Shown piece after piece: positions 10,830-20,982 of a stretch of 64,000 nucleotides of DNA. The notes below the pieces were generated by a model. That model made no database searches, was not told where the DNA came from, and was given only the letters and a program-made list of their open reading frames with translations. The DNA is taken from NCBI RefSeq assembly GCF_000218685.1, contig NW_006763309.1, forward strand, positions 194,060-258,059, given 5' to 3'. The stretch's first letter is position 1. Each line of letters starts with the position of its first letter. A program made the position numbers and the translations under genes. Source of the DNA: Serpula lacrymans var. lacrymans S7.9 (taxonomy: Eukaryota; Basidiomycota; Agaricomycetes; Boletales; Serpulaceae).

Positions 10830-12600
10830 ATGTCTTTTACTTTGCTGCAACGCTCGCCTCTTTCCCCGATGTCTCGCTTGATACTCAGAAAGAGTGGACG
10901 CCTTCCCTCACCTCTCCATGCTTGGGGCCATCCACCAATACCCCAGCTTTCAGCGGTTCGCTGGACTTCCTCTATCATGTCACGCCCGTACAAATTTCAC
11001 ATTGGCGCCAGTTGGGCCGGAAAGCCAGAAGAAGATCCCCAAGCAGCGCGTTTGCAAGCTCCATTCCCTGCTTCGAGTGTGATAGGCAAGTGGAGAAATG
11101 AGATGCTTGCTCGTCCAAAGGGTGTAGTCAGCAAAGACGCGGGGGAAGATTTTTTCTATATCACAAATGTACGTCTTACTCACTCCTCCAGCTGAAGCTA
11201 TGCTAATGTAGTTTTCATATCTGCCCTATCAAATTTGTTGCGACTTGTGTCGTCTCATCCAAACTACATGATCCGGTATACTGGCCTTCCCTTTGCAGAT
11301 GCGCAATAACTCGGTAGGTAAGCTTATTCCTTCGTGAGCTTTGTCTGGGACCTTACTTGTCGTTATTCCCGTCTCTTTTCGCTATCACAATAAAGGGCGT
11401 TTCTTTCGGAGTGGCAGATGGTGTTGGAGGATGGGTTGATTCTGGGATCGATCCATCTCTCTTTTCACAGTCGCTCATGTATCACGCCGCTCGTTACTCA
11501 CAAACAGCATGGGCGGGTGAACCCGAAATTGATCCCACTCAAGAATACGAGGAACGCGAGCAGGTGGAAGGATGGGAGATGACCCCGTACGAATGTCTTC
11601 AACTTGCTTATCATGGAGTTATGAGGGAGCGTTTTGTACAGGCTGGTGCGTGCTGCAACGCGTTGGCAACAACTCTCATTGGTTTTCGTTTAAACCTGTT
11701 ACCTCTATTTCCATTTTCAGGATCGAGTACAGCGTGTTTGATACATCTCAATGCTTCGTCCGGTATACTGCGTTCAGCGAAGTAAGTTAGTCTGTGTGGA
11801 CTTTTCTTCTCCTTCTAATCATCATGTGCTTCGAAAAGCATAGGCGATAGTGGATATTCTATCATTCGCTCTTCATCAATGAGCTATAAGGAGCCTGTTC
11901 AAACCCACTTCTTCAATTGCCCAAAGTGAGCCGTTTTCTTCCTGTCGCTTTTTCCTCCGTTGAAGTCTCAACCTTACATTTAGGCAGCTGACTAAACTTC
12001 CCGGAAATCCGAGACGCTTTTCTCGAACATCTGTAGATTCACCGAAGGAGGCCGCAATACATGAGACGAAGCTTAGAGATGGGGATATCGTTATTGCCTA
12101 CGTATGTATCTCGTCTCGCACAGGAATCGCTGGTTGATCACTCAAATCTGAACAGACCGATGGTCTCACCGACAATGTCTTTCCTACTGAAATTATCGCA
12201 ATTTGCTCGCTTGTTGCTCGCTCGGGGGGTTCAGAGGACGAACAAGTCCAGACTATGGCAGACCGTATCGTCGAATACGCACGACTATCTATGGCAGACA
12301 GGAAGAAAGTTAGCCCATTTGAACGTAAATATCTTGTCACCGATAACGATTATACTCTCCCTTGACGAGTTCTTACTTCATAGGTGAAGCAGCTCGGGAA
12401 GGGATGTTCTACCGCGGTGGGGTATGTAACCAATCATTTGATACTGTTTAAGAGAAGTGTTCCTAATCTCATTATGTATTTGATGAATATAGAAAGTCGA
12501 CGAGTAGGTTACATTTCCCCCAGTTGTTCCACTTTGTGCTAATCTTCAATTCAAATTCAGTGTCACCGTGGTTCTTGCTTTAGTCCGCGAGACTATATAA
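10830..12600 (+). CDS. PTC7: Ptc7-type mitochondrial PP2C protein phosphatase
   Basis: Metal-dependent Ser/Thr phosphatase; in yeast Ptc7 acts in mitochondria on coenzyme Q biosynthesis. Ten exons (10830-11168, 11299-11313, 11396-11645, 11721-11781, 11839-11925, 11984-12101, 12156-12324, 12384-12421, 12493-12503, 12561-12600) encode 375 residues. PP2C motifs in order: GVSFGVADGVGGWVD (metal-binding Asp126), GSSTACLIHLN, ANIGDSGYSIIR, RDGDIVIAYTDGLTDNVF and VDDVTVVLALV at the C-terminus. Residues 1-50 are Ser/Arg/Leu/Pro-rich without acids, as expected for mitochondrial import; later in-frame ATGs (10870 frame-mate MSRLIL, and MSRPYKF near 10977) could give shorter forms. Exons of 15 nt and 11 nt are needed to keep the frame and motifs. 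The call is firm. Confidence 0.93.
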
Positions 12601-13032
12601 ACTCCACATCTTTCGCAAAAAAAATACTAGACAACACGTACACTTCCAGTCTGTTCATGGACTTCAACACTTGATATCCTCGCACATTATATTTCTACTT
12701 ACTCACCATATCATTTTCGGGGAACCATTAGTCTGCTCCATCTTGCATGTGTCTCCACTGCGCTTTTGGTTGGTGGGCTTGCTCTAATTCAAAATTTGCT
12801 ATACCGCATTCCATTTTTTGTTAATCAAATCTACAATTCTGAACTAGTTTTGTGGTCATCTCTGCTTCAATTGCAAAGAAGTTGACAAGAGGCATAACCT
12901 AGGTTGGGCTTTTGCTGTTTCTCACCTCCAATTCACCAGTCAACAGAACATATATGTAGCGTTATCGAAGACGTTATCATTCAAAGATATTACATAGTTT
13001 ACAAAACAGATGGTAGATACACAAGCCTACGT
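12601..13032. other. Convergent intergenic region
   Basis: AT- and T-rich 3' flanks of the convergent Ptc7 and epoxide hydrolase genes. I see no gene. Confidence 0.4.
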
Positions 13033-14240
13033 TCATGCGGATACAATACTTCCCACCCACTTCTCGAGTTCCTCATTCACCTTTGTGGGACTTTCCACAT
13101 GAGCCCAGTGTCCAGTGTCAAAATCTACCAACGTCAAACCATTGGTTGCGAATTTCTCCATTATGGCCTTGCTCATCGCGGGGACGCAAACATAGTCCTT
13201 TAGTGCACAGCCATAGAAAGCTGGCTTCTTGATTTGCAGACTTTCTGGGGCAATAGCTGTAACATTGTTCAGCAAGTGATGGTAAGAGATGGTAGAAAAG
13301 ATGTATACCGAGAACGTCCTCGCGGTTGACACCCTGAATAGCGGATTTATACCAATTCAAGGGACTGGTCAATCCGCCTTTCAGTAACGATGATCGTATG
13401 TGAGTATAATGCTGAAACAATGACTGTTTTAGAACGCGTATATAGAACTTTTATAAGTCCGTGTACCTCTTCGCTCAGATAGTCAGCCTTCTTGTATTGG
13501 TCACCTCGTTCAACAGATGGTTGCAGATTGCCTGGAATTCGCATCGCTGTCTTCCACAATTCGGGATCATGGGGATATAGCAAATTAATGAAAGTATCAA
13601 TCTGACATAGAAAAAGATAAGATATGCCTGTTAACCTTTGACGGATGTAATAATTACGTTGTTCTCAATAGTTGTAGCGGCACTGTCTTGCTCAAAAAAC
13701 TTCCAATAGCCCATGAGGGGTACACCTATGGCTTTTGTTTGCATCTCCAAAATGAGATCTACATTGTAAACTGAGACCGGAGGAACGTAGGCTGCTGCTA
13801 GCCACGCAAAACCGATAAAACGGTCGGAGTGCCGTATCGAAAGGGATGTAATCAAAACTGACCCCCTATTTGAGACTCCTTAGTAACCACAACTGACGCT
13901 GTGCTTTACGGTATACACACCAATCGTGTCCGATGGCAACTACCTTTCCTACGTTCTCGGCGTCCAGGATGTCAATAATGTCGTCGGACATTGCAAAGTG
14001 GTTGTATGCTTTGACATCCTCTGGTTTGTCTGTTTGACCATATCCCAACATGTCGGGTACAATGAGGCCAAAGCCTTGAGCGGAGAAGTATTCGATCTGG
14101 TAGTGCCAGTCGTGCGAAGTAGAAGGAAAGCCATGGACGAGAAGAAGGGTTGGCTTGGCTCCCTTTGCTGGGATTGACAAGTAGTGATAATTGAAGCCTC
14201 TCTTTGACTTCAGAGCTTTGTAGCTGGACGCGTCGACCAT
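13033..14240 (-). CDS. Soluble epoxide hydrolase-type alpha/beta hydrolase
   Basis: Expected to open epoxides to vicinal diols through an aspartyl ester intermediate. Five exons (13921-14240, 13658-13865, 13467-13601, 13309-13411, 13033-13256) give 329 residues, typical length. Oxyanion motif HGFPS at 36-40; nucleophile motif GHDWGS with Asp106 spans the first splice junction; the C-terminal charge-relay part is TGHWAHVESP near residue 312. The conserved lid segment GGLTSPLNWYKSAIQG is present. No signal peptide or membrane segment, so cytosolic. The start ATG at 14240 is the first in frame, and the N-terminus MVDASSYKALKSKRGFNYHY fits the family. The substrate cannot be inferred. Confidence 0.92.
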
Positions 14241-14636
14241 GGTAGTTCCACTGAGACGTGAAACTGGGAAGCGAAGATGATGATTATCTTGGAGACTTTT
14301 ATAGCCACCACGGGGCTAAGCTGCGAAAGGCTACTCCATCACTCCCTGATTGAAACATCGGTTCTATCTGGTTATCTGAGTCTTCGAATAGGCGCACGCG
14401 CAATGGGATGCTTCAAGCTAGTGAAATCATGGACAAGGCCTGCAAATGTCGAGGGCGCTGGGGGCTTTCCACAGTATTCGAATACGCATGAACATTAGTG
14501 CAATGTTGAGATAGCCAACTTGTGTCTCAAGAGCGAATTAAGCTCCGACGGAATGACCCGCCCCACTCTATCTGCTGCAGTCTATCATGATTCCTCCGAC
14601 TTGACTTATCTTGCAGACTGCCATCTAACAAGTAAA
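14241..14636. other. Divergent intergenic region
   Basis: Holds the promoters of the epoxide hydrolase (minus) and F-box paralogue A (plus). No coding signal seen. Confidence 0.4.
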
Positions 14637-15920
14637 ATGTCAAATACCGAAGCTGGAACGTCCTCTTCTCCATCTAGGAAACGTTCCCGAGCCACTGAGA
14701 CACCAGCCAAATCCCCTACTAAACCCGAGGCTGAGGTCCGCCCGTCTCCTAAAAAGGCTCGTAGAAAGCCAAAGTCACGATCAGAATACGTTCCTCCAGG
14801 GTGGACTGACATCCCCACCTGGCAGACTAATAAGTCTTTCTTGATGGATTTACCGCTCGAATTATGGGATAAGGTATCACCTATCTGTCAATCTTTAAAT
14901 AAATTCCTAGTCCATCAATTTCATACAGATATTTGGTCCTGCAAGTAGCTTAACGGTGAACCTATCGCATTTCATGTCGCTATTTAAGGCCCTCTGAATA
15001 CTCGGCTTGCAGCTTCAAGATCACTTGTCCTTCTCAGGAACGTGTCGACAAATCAGACGAGCCTACACCGAGGATGTTTGGAAGGTCTGTACCTACAGTA
15101 TCTATATCACAGTCACGAAATAACTCACAATACTTATAATTTACCTATAGACTTTAAAGATTATGCACCAAGCCCCGAATCATTTATTTACTGACATAAT
15201 TACCCGCAATCCTCAGCATGACGAGAGTCCAGACGTGGTCTTAGGTTCACTAATACAGACATATAAAGCAAATGTCAGTAAGGCTTGCGTACGCCTTCTT
15301 GATCGTAGGCTCATCGATACACCAAGGTTATTATTGAAGTTAACTGGCCGAGAGTCACAACGGTGAGCCCAAAGAATATTAATCCTTCCACCAGTCCCCA
15401 CTCAACGTTTGCAGGTGGCAGCTCGTAGTGAATTCAAAGTTAGTCTTTTTTCCTATATTATCCACAGTTTGGCCTTTCTAAAGCACCACATAGTTAACTG
15501 AAAAGGAACTTGTGCGCTTCTTCGTTTTTTCTTCCCGACCATATAAAAATAAACGTCTCTTCTTCAGCTCTCTCTACCATATACCACCAGGCGAAATCCT
15601 CAAGGTCCAAATACGTAATATTATACAGATTCATTCGGCGATATGTGATATGCACTAAACTACCCTTCAGCCCCATCAGAGAGTTCTATCGCGCCAGAGT
15701 CCGTGCTCTGGCATATCGAATCCACGGCGGACCTCTAGGTCACATAGCACACCTCAAAAAAGTGGCAGAAAGGAACAAGAAGGCTAAGGCAACCAGGGAA
15801 AAGAATGGGACGCTTCCAAAGAAACGGGTGAAACCGGCATCATTCTGTACGAGTGGTCTGGAAACAGGTTCCTGGGAGGCTTCATACGATGTTGACGAGG
15901 AGTGGTACGATGACTTCTGA
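14637..15920 (+). CDS. F-box-like protein, tandem paralogue A
   Basis: Unassigned basidiomycete-type protein of about 322 residues; exons 14637-14873, 14929-14944, 15020-15084, 15151-15362, 15415-15438, 15506-15920. The Lys/Arg/Ser/Pro-rich N-terminus (nuclear-signal-like PKKARRKPKSR) is followed by YVPPGWTDIPTWQ and an F-box-like LMDLPLELWDKIFGP, then HLSFSGTCRQIRRAYTEDVW. The C-terminal domain RARVRALAYRIHGGPLGH continues into a basic helix (KVAERNKKAKATREKNGT) and an acidic tail. It is a diverged duplicate of the next gene. The splice acceptor before exon 3 has moved one base relative to paralogue B (see findings), and I use an earlier donor (GCA A|gtagct) to keep the frame. If that donor is not used the gene is frameshifted. 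F-box function (SCF substrate adaptor) is inference from the short motif. Confidence 0.65.
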
Positions 15921-16280
15921 TTGTTAAAAAAAATAATGTTGTTTCATTTGGTTGATGTAACTGTGCTGTGACTGATTCTGTTTTTGTGATTTATAGGCGC
16001 ACTATATTTTTCGTGTTCATGCCTTACCTTAGCGCTTGTACTAATCTTTGATTTCGTGAATTAAGTTTCTTTGATTCTTTAGACTTGGCCCCTTAAGTGC
16101 TCGAAAGATATGAAAAAGACTCTTGCTCGTTCATACAGCTCATATAATTTATGCAGGAGGCCTCCAAAGAATGGCCCGATCGCAGCACCACTACCAAATG
16201 CGGTACTCGTAAGATAGTGATAAGGGGGGTCAGACAGGGGCACATTTGTAACTCCTCCTCTCATCTTGTCGACAGCAACA
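15921..16280. other. Intergenic region between tandem F-box paralogues
   Basis: Short T-rich spacer containing the 3' flank of paralogue A and the promoter of paralogue B. Nothing else seen. Confidence 0.4.
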
Positions 16281-17636
16281 ATGTCACAAACTAATGTCAG
16301 CCAGGGAAGAAAACGTCGTCGTATGTCCAAGTATATGAAGGCTATCGCTCAGCCAGATATCGTTACCCCTGCTACCCCTACTAGGGGAGGTCCATCCTTA
16401 ACAAAGAAGAGCAAAGTCCAGTCTAATTATGTTCCCCCTGCATGGAGTGATATACCGGTTTGGAAAACGAGCATTTGTCCCTTCATGGATTTGCCAGTGG
16501 AAATTTTGGACAAGGTGAGAGAGCATACAATGTTCTGGCTCGAGTTATAGAGGAGCCCGGTCACTGATCGTTCGGCGCAGATTTTTGGTCCTGAAAGTGG
16601 GCTCAGGGTGAGTTGAGCTTTATATTTCCTTTCGTCCTCACAGTGTTTCTCAGTCTTGAGACATTCAGCTTCAGGATCATTTAGCGTTGTCGGGGACGTG
16701 TAGCAAGATTAGACAGGCCTACACAGACAATGTTTGGGCTGTAAGTCTGGAGGTTCCGGTGTGGATGAATAGGCGTTTCTAAGTTATCTATAGGCCCTTA
16801 ACCCGATTCCACCACGTCTGTTTGACCCTCGAGACACGCGCCTAATCCACATTTTCTCTAACGCAGGGGACCGTAATACGGACAATGGTGACTCTGAAAT
16901 CACCCCGTCTCCTCTTCCTGGCCCAGGTGTTTTCCCCCTTAGTTCTGCTGAAGCTGCTTTGAGCAGACAAAAGGTTCGTTTCGTCTCGTTCACGATGATA
17001 TGATACTTACGATTCAAGCAGGCCATTGATAGTATCAACAATTCAAGTGTTACAGCTGTGAGTGAAAACACACTTTTGATGTTCGAACACGGGTTCATCG
17101 CAATCAACTAGGCTCAAACAAAGTCTATGTATAAGGTAATATCACACTATCATACTTATTTGCTCACTATTTCATCATTGACATTTACTTCAAGCTGAGC
17201 CAGAATCAAGCTGTAAGCACGTTTGATGCGACGTCACTGACTCGGACGCTATTGATTTTGTATGTTCCAGCTGAGTATACCTTACACAAATAGGCACAAT
17301 CCTCATGGCAGATACGCGTAAGTTCTCTCATCGTGACATCCCTTTGATCTTAAAAAGGACATCTCAAAAAGCGCGCCTATACGATTGTTTGTCGAGGCAA
17401 GAGTTCGTGCTCTGGCGTTCCGGATCCACGACGGGCCTCTTGGTCATCAAAAGCATATCAAAAGGCTAGAAACCATGGCCGAGAAGGGCCGTGCTACGAG
17501 AGAGAGAAATGGAACTGTTCAGGTCAAGAAAGTCAATAAAACTCGGTCTTACCTTCCGTCTTTCATGTGTCTAGGGGCTTCCTCCGACACATACGTATCA
17601 GGTGAAGAAGACTATGCAGAATATTTTCCTCGATAA
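16281..17636 (+). CDS. F-box-like protein, tandem paralogue B
   Basis: Nine exons (16281-16514, 16581-16607, 16675-16740, 16794-16973, 17022-17057, 17112-17135, 17195-17212, 17271-17317, 17372-17636) give 298 residues. Same order as paralogue A: basic N-terminus (GRKRRRMSKYMKA), YVPPAWSDIPVWK, F-box-like FMDLPVEILDKIFGPESGLR, HLALSGTCSKIRQAYTDNVW, a variable middle spread over tiny exons (18, 24, 27 and 36 nt), and the shared C-terminal domain EARVRALAFRIHDGPLGH followed by ATRERNGT. Exon boundaries match A at the F-box and SGTC blocks, confirming duplication. The middle region differs strongly (A lacks the SEITPSPLPGPGVF segment). Here the acceptor before the SGTC exon is a canonical cttcag. 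Probably the intact member of the pair; molecular role unknown. Confidence 0.7.
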
Positions 17637-17807
17637 TAGTGGTCGTAATATGAGTTGGATGCTTTAAATGGTTGTACGATAATATGATGTATCTCGAAAA
17701 TATCCATATCCCGCTTGTACTGTTATATAATAGCAGTATGGTATATCATGGTATATGCAGTGCGATGATAAGATCTGTTCATGAATATTGAAGTCTTCTT
17801 TACGTGG

Positions 17808-20349
17808 TCAGCTTTTTGGGGTTGGTTTACTCCAACTTTTCCAGTTGAAACCAACCGCTGCTTGAGGCGCCTGTCCTCTCTTATGCTTTAGGTGCCCCTT
17901 CTCTTCACTAATGTCAGTCCAATCAATATTGTCCTTGCCTCCAGGTGGTTTCTGCTCTCGAGAAGTCCGCGTAGAGAGAGACAAAGTAGATTGGACCTCC
18001 TTTTTTCTCTTCTGAGCCACAATTGGCTTGGGACGTTTTGCTTTGCCCGAGCTACTTGGGTGGTTTGCCTGATATTCGGGCGGTAGTATGGGCACGGGGA
18101 GAGTCGTTATAGGCTTGAGTGGTTTCACCGTAGACTTTGGCTTTGTAGCGTGGTGGTCACGTTTTGTCTCATGCTTAGGCACGCCAGCGCGCGCACTATT
18201 ATTCTGCCTTTCTGGGATGAGAAGTTTCTCCTGGCTTGAAAACGAGGTTGCTTGAAATCGTGAGGCACTCGAAGGTGCCGGGGAGCTTATGCTACCTGTT
18301 GTTTGGGGTTTATTCTTCACCGAAAATGGGTTACGCGCTTTCGAAGATGCGGAGAACCCAGACGGGAGCCTTGAGCCATTCTGTGGGCTCTCGAGAGACT
18401 GACCGACATTGGTACTGGTCCGCCTTCGTTTGCTAGCGACCATATCGAAAAGTCGCTTTGCATTTTCGCCTCCATCTTGCTTCAACGTCGCATGCTCCAT
18501 TCGTCCCGGGCCGCGAATTGGGTTGGGTTGGGCCGGACCAAAGCTGGGGTCGTCGAGAGCAGTGATTGGTGGCGGGGGTCGTATTAGTAGAAGTGGATCG
18601 ACATCGAACGAATGGCGAGAGAAGCTGGCATATTGATTGGACTTCACGCCGAGTGTCTTGGATTTGCCCTGTGGGCGGTGCTTGAGAGGAAGGTAAAAAC
18701 GTTCAATAGCAGTGCGTGAGGTAGTTAGAGAAGCCTCCAAGGCTGCTATTGTATTGCGATTGTCGTGTTCCTCGGTAGCCGATTCGGGTTGTAGTGATGG
18801 TCCTGAGGAAGATGTGGTTGGGGAGGGTTTGGCAGCAGTATGCTGCAAGCTGGTGGTGACAGCAGGAATAGAGAGGAGTGGTATCGTAGACTGAGAATAT
18901 AAGGGATGTGCATTCTCCGATAAGGGTAGTATTTCGCTGTTTTCGTCATCATTTATGCCGTCCTCGTCTTCACTCAAGCCTTCCTCACTTGCGCTCTCAC
19001 TCGAGTGTACCTCTTCTGTCAGGCTACCATCCGAGCCGCTCGTATCTTCATGGTAAGAATCATACACATAACCACTTTCTCCAAGATCATCGTAATAGAT
19101 GTTGGAATAGCCATCTCCATAAAAATCCCGCTCTTTTTGCTGCATTCGTCGTTCTTGCTCCCTTAGAACCCATGGTTGCATTGGCCCTTCAGACCTAACA
19201 TGGAAAACAGATGAATGGGCAGCATGACGAGCGTCTTCATTTCGGCCTACAGTATCTGAATGCCAAGGCTTATGATGTAGTGAGTCGACGTGTACTTTGA
19301 ATGTTGACTCTCGTGGTGCTGGGTATAGCGATATACCAAGTCGTTCGGCGGTGTTTTCGAGAGTGGAGAGGGCTTGACGTAGGGGAACTGGGTGAAAGAG
19401 AGCTTCATCACCTGTCGGGTAGAATTGATGTGGGGAACGAAGGTGAGCTTGGCTATCACAGCTAGTTTCCCGAAGATCTAGATTAGTCATAGCTCAGCAA
19501 GAACTATACATAGGAAAGAAAATGAGACTGTTAGAACGTACCTACGGCACACAGAAGCGGAAATTTGGGGAGAAGAGCAAATACGTCATTGTCTATGTTG
19601 TAACATTTCTGGAGCCTCAAAATTCGCAACCCCCCTGGACCCCTTCTGCTCAGGTGTTTCTGTTGGTGTGAATGTTTTCGATTTTCGTCGTCTTCTTCCC
19701 TCCAACCTAAACCTCTAAGCAGCACCCGGATACCATATGTTCCCAGTGCGGTGCCGCGCACATCTAGTGCAACAAGACTGGTTAACCTGGCCAATACGCC
19801 AATGGTCTCGTCACATAGCTCTTCACAATGCGGAATTTCGAGAATTGTTACAAGGGAAAAATTTGGACCAGATGGGATACGTTGGAGTAATGGAAGGTGA
19901 GCATCACTGAGAGGGAGTGAGAGCGTATGTAGCCACGTTGGTAGTGGACTGAGTGTTTGAGCAAGAGTAGACCAGAGTCTGGGATCAAGGGAGGATATAT
20001 CAAATGAATATGGATTGTGTGGATCTATATCTGAGCTAGAGGATGAGGGAGGAATGAGAGCGCGGAGGATATCGAATGATTCGGGAGAGTCAGGTGGGTG
20101 GTATTGTAGTCGAGTCGGACCAAGAACATGAAGTTGATCTGGATATCCGGAGAGAACTTTGATGCAGAAGTAAGTGAGGGGAGGAACGTATCGCAGCCCC
20201 TGAGAAGTGTTCTGGATGTATTCTGGATGCTCGTACGGCCCTCGTTGCACAACGGGGGGTAGCGCATATTTCTCAATGGATGTTCCAGCATCATCTGAAG
20301 TACGGGTAGCATGACGCTTTTTATTCCAGAGGATGAAAGGGGCAGACAT
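17808..20349 (-). CDS. Leucine-rich-repeat protein with long disordered C-terminal half
   Basis: Two exons (19542-20349 and 17808-19477) give 825 residues. Start chosen at MSAPFILWNKK (20349), which fits the first conserved-looking block; an upstream in-frame ATG at 20577 would add 76 AT-rich, unlikely residues. Residues 130-275 show LRR-like repeats (WLHTLSLPLSDAHLPLL, LVTILEIPHCEELCDETIG, LVALDVRGTALGTYGIRVLL, LRILRLQKCYNIDNDV). The C-terminal 450 residues are Ser/Pro/Lys-rich and largely disordered, with an acidic stretch near 410-445 and basic clusters (SKRRRT, KAKRPKP, AQKRKKE) suggesting nuclear localisation. Probably a scaffold or adaptor; no enzyme motif seen. A CACGTG at 20553-20558 is in its promoter. 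Confidence 0.75.
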
Positions 20350-20982
20350 CGAGTCCTCTATATGCACCTTTCGCAGATACGAAATATGGTAGGTTTTGCT
20401 GTTCCAATGGTATGTTTCGTAAGTTATTGATATACAATGGTATATGGGTATTACCTTTGCTATTGTGTGGGGAATATGGTCAATGGTCCAGCAGGAGTGG
20501 TTTTTATCCATTGCGAATGATTTGTCTTGTTCTTGCGACGCGTAGATACGATCACGTGAGTTGGTGCTTATTTGCATTCAGGGTTAGACAATAGCGGAAA
20601 TAATAATAAATGAGATTTGGAGTAAAATAATTATATGAAACAAATGTATATTCGAAGCTCTTCGAACTCGCATATAGTCTCAGCATATATAATTCTCTGG
20701 CAATTTTTGTCACCCCCAGACCGCGACTGACGACCGTTTTTGCTGGTAAGTGTTGTTCCGTTTGCGCAGTTTATTTTCTATTTTCTATTTTCTGGTTGCT
20801 ATCCGTCTAGTTACGATGTTCCCACGCTACCTCTTACAGGGCTCGTCTCCATCGCTTTTCCCATTTCTTCAGCTTCCTCTTACATTCCTTATAACCGCTG
20901 GCGCTGACTTTTCTTTCAGTTACTTCAGTCACTCGACGTAGCAGCGCACAAGCTGTTGCGTTCTTTCACTCGTTAGACCATC
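20350..20982. other. Bidirectional promoter region between LRR gene and glucan synthase
   Basis: Divergent spacer. CT-rich tracts (20720-20930) immediately precede the glucan synthase start, as is common in highly expressed fungal genes. CACGTG lies at 20553-20558. No gene. Confidence 0.5.

Noticed and set aside
15506..15700. Paralogue A long last exon considered to hide a separate gene
   Set aside because: The frame continues without stop from the preceding exon into the shared C-terminal domain, so one gene explains it.
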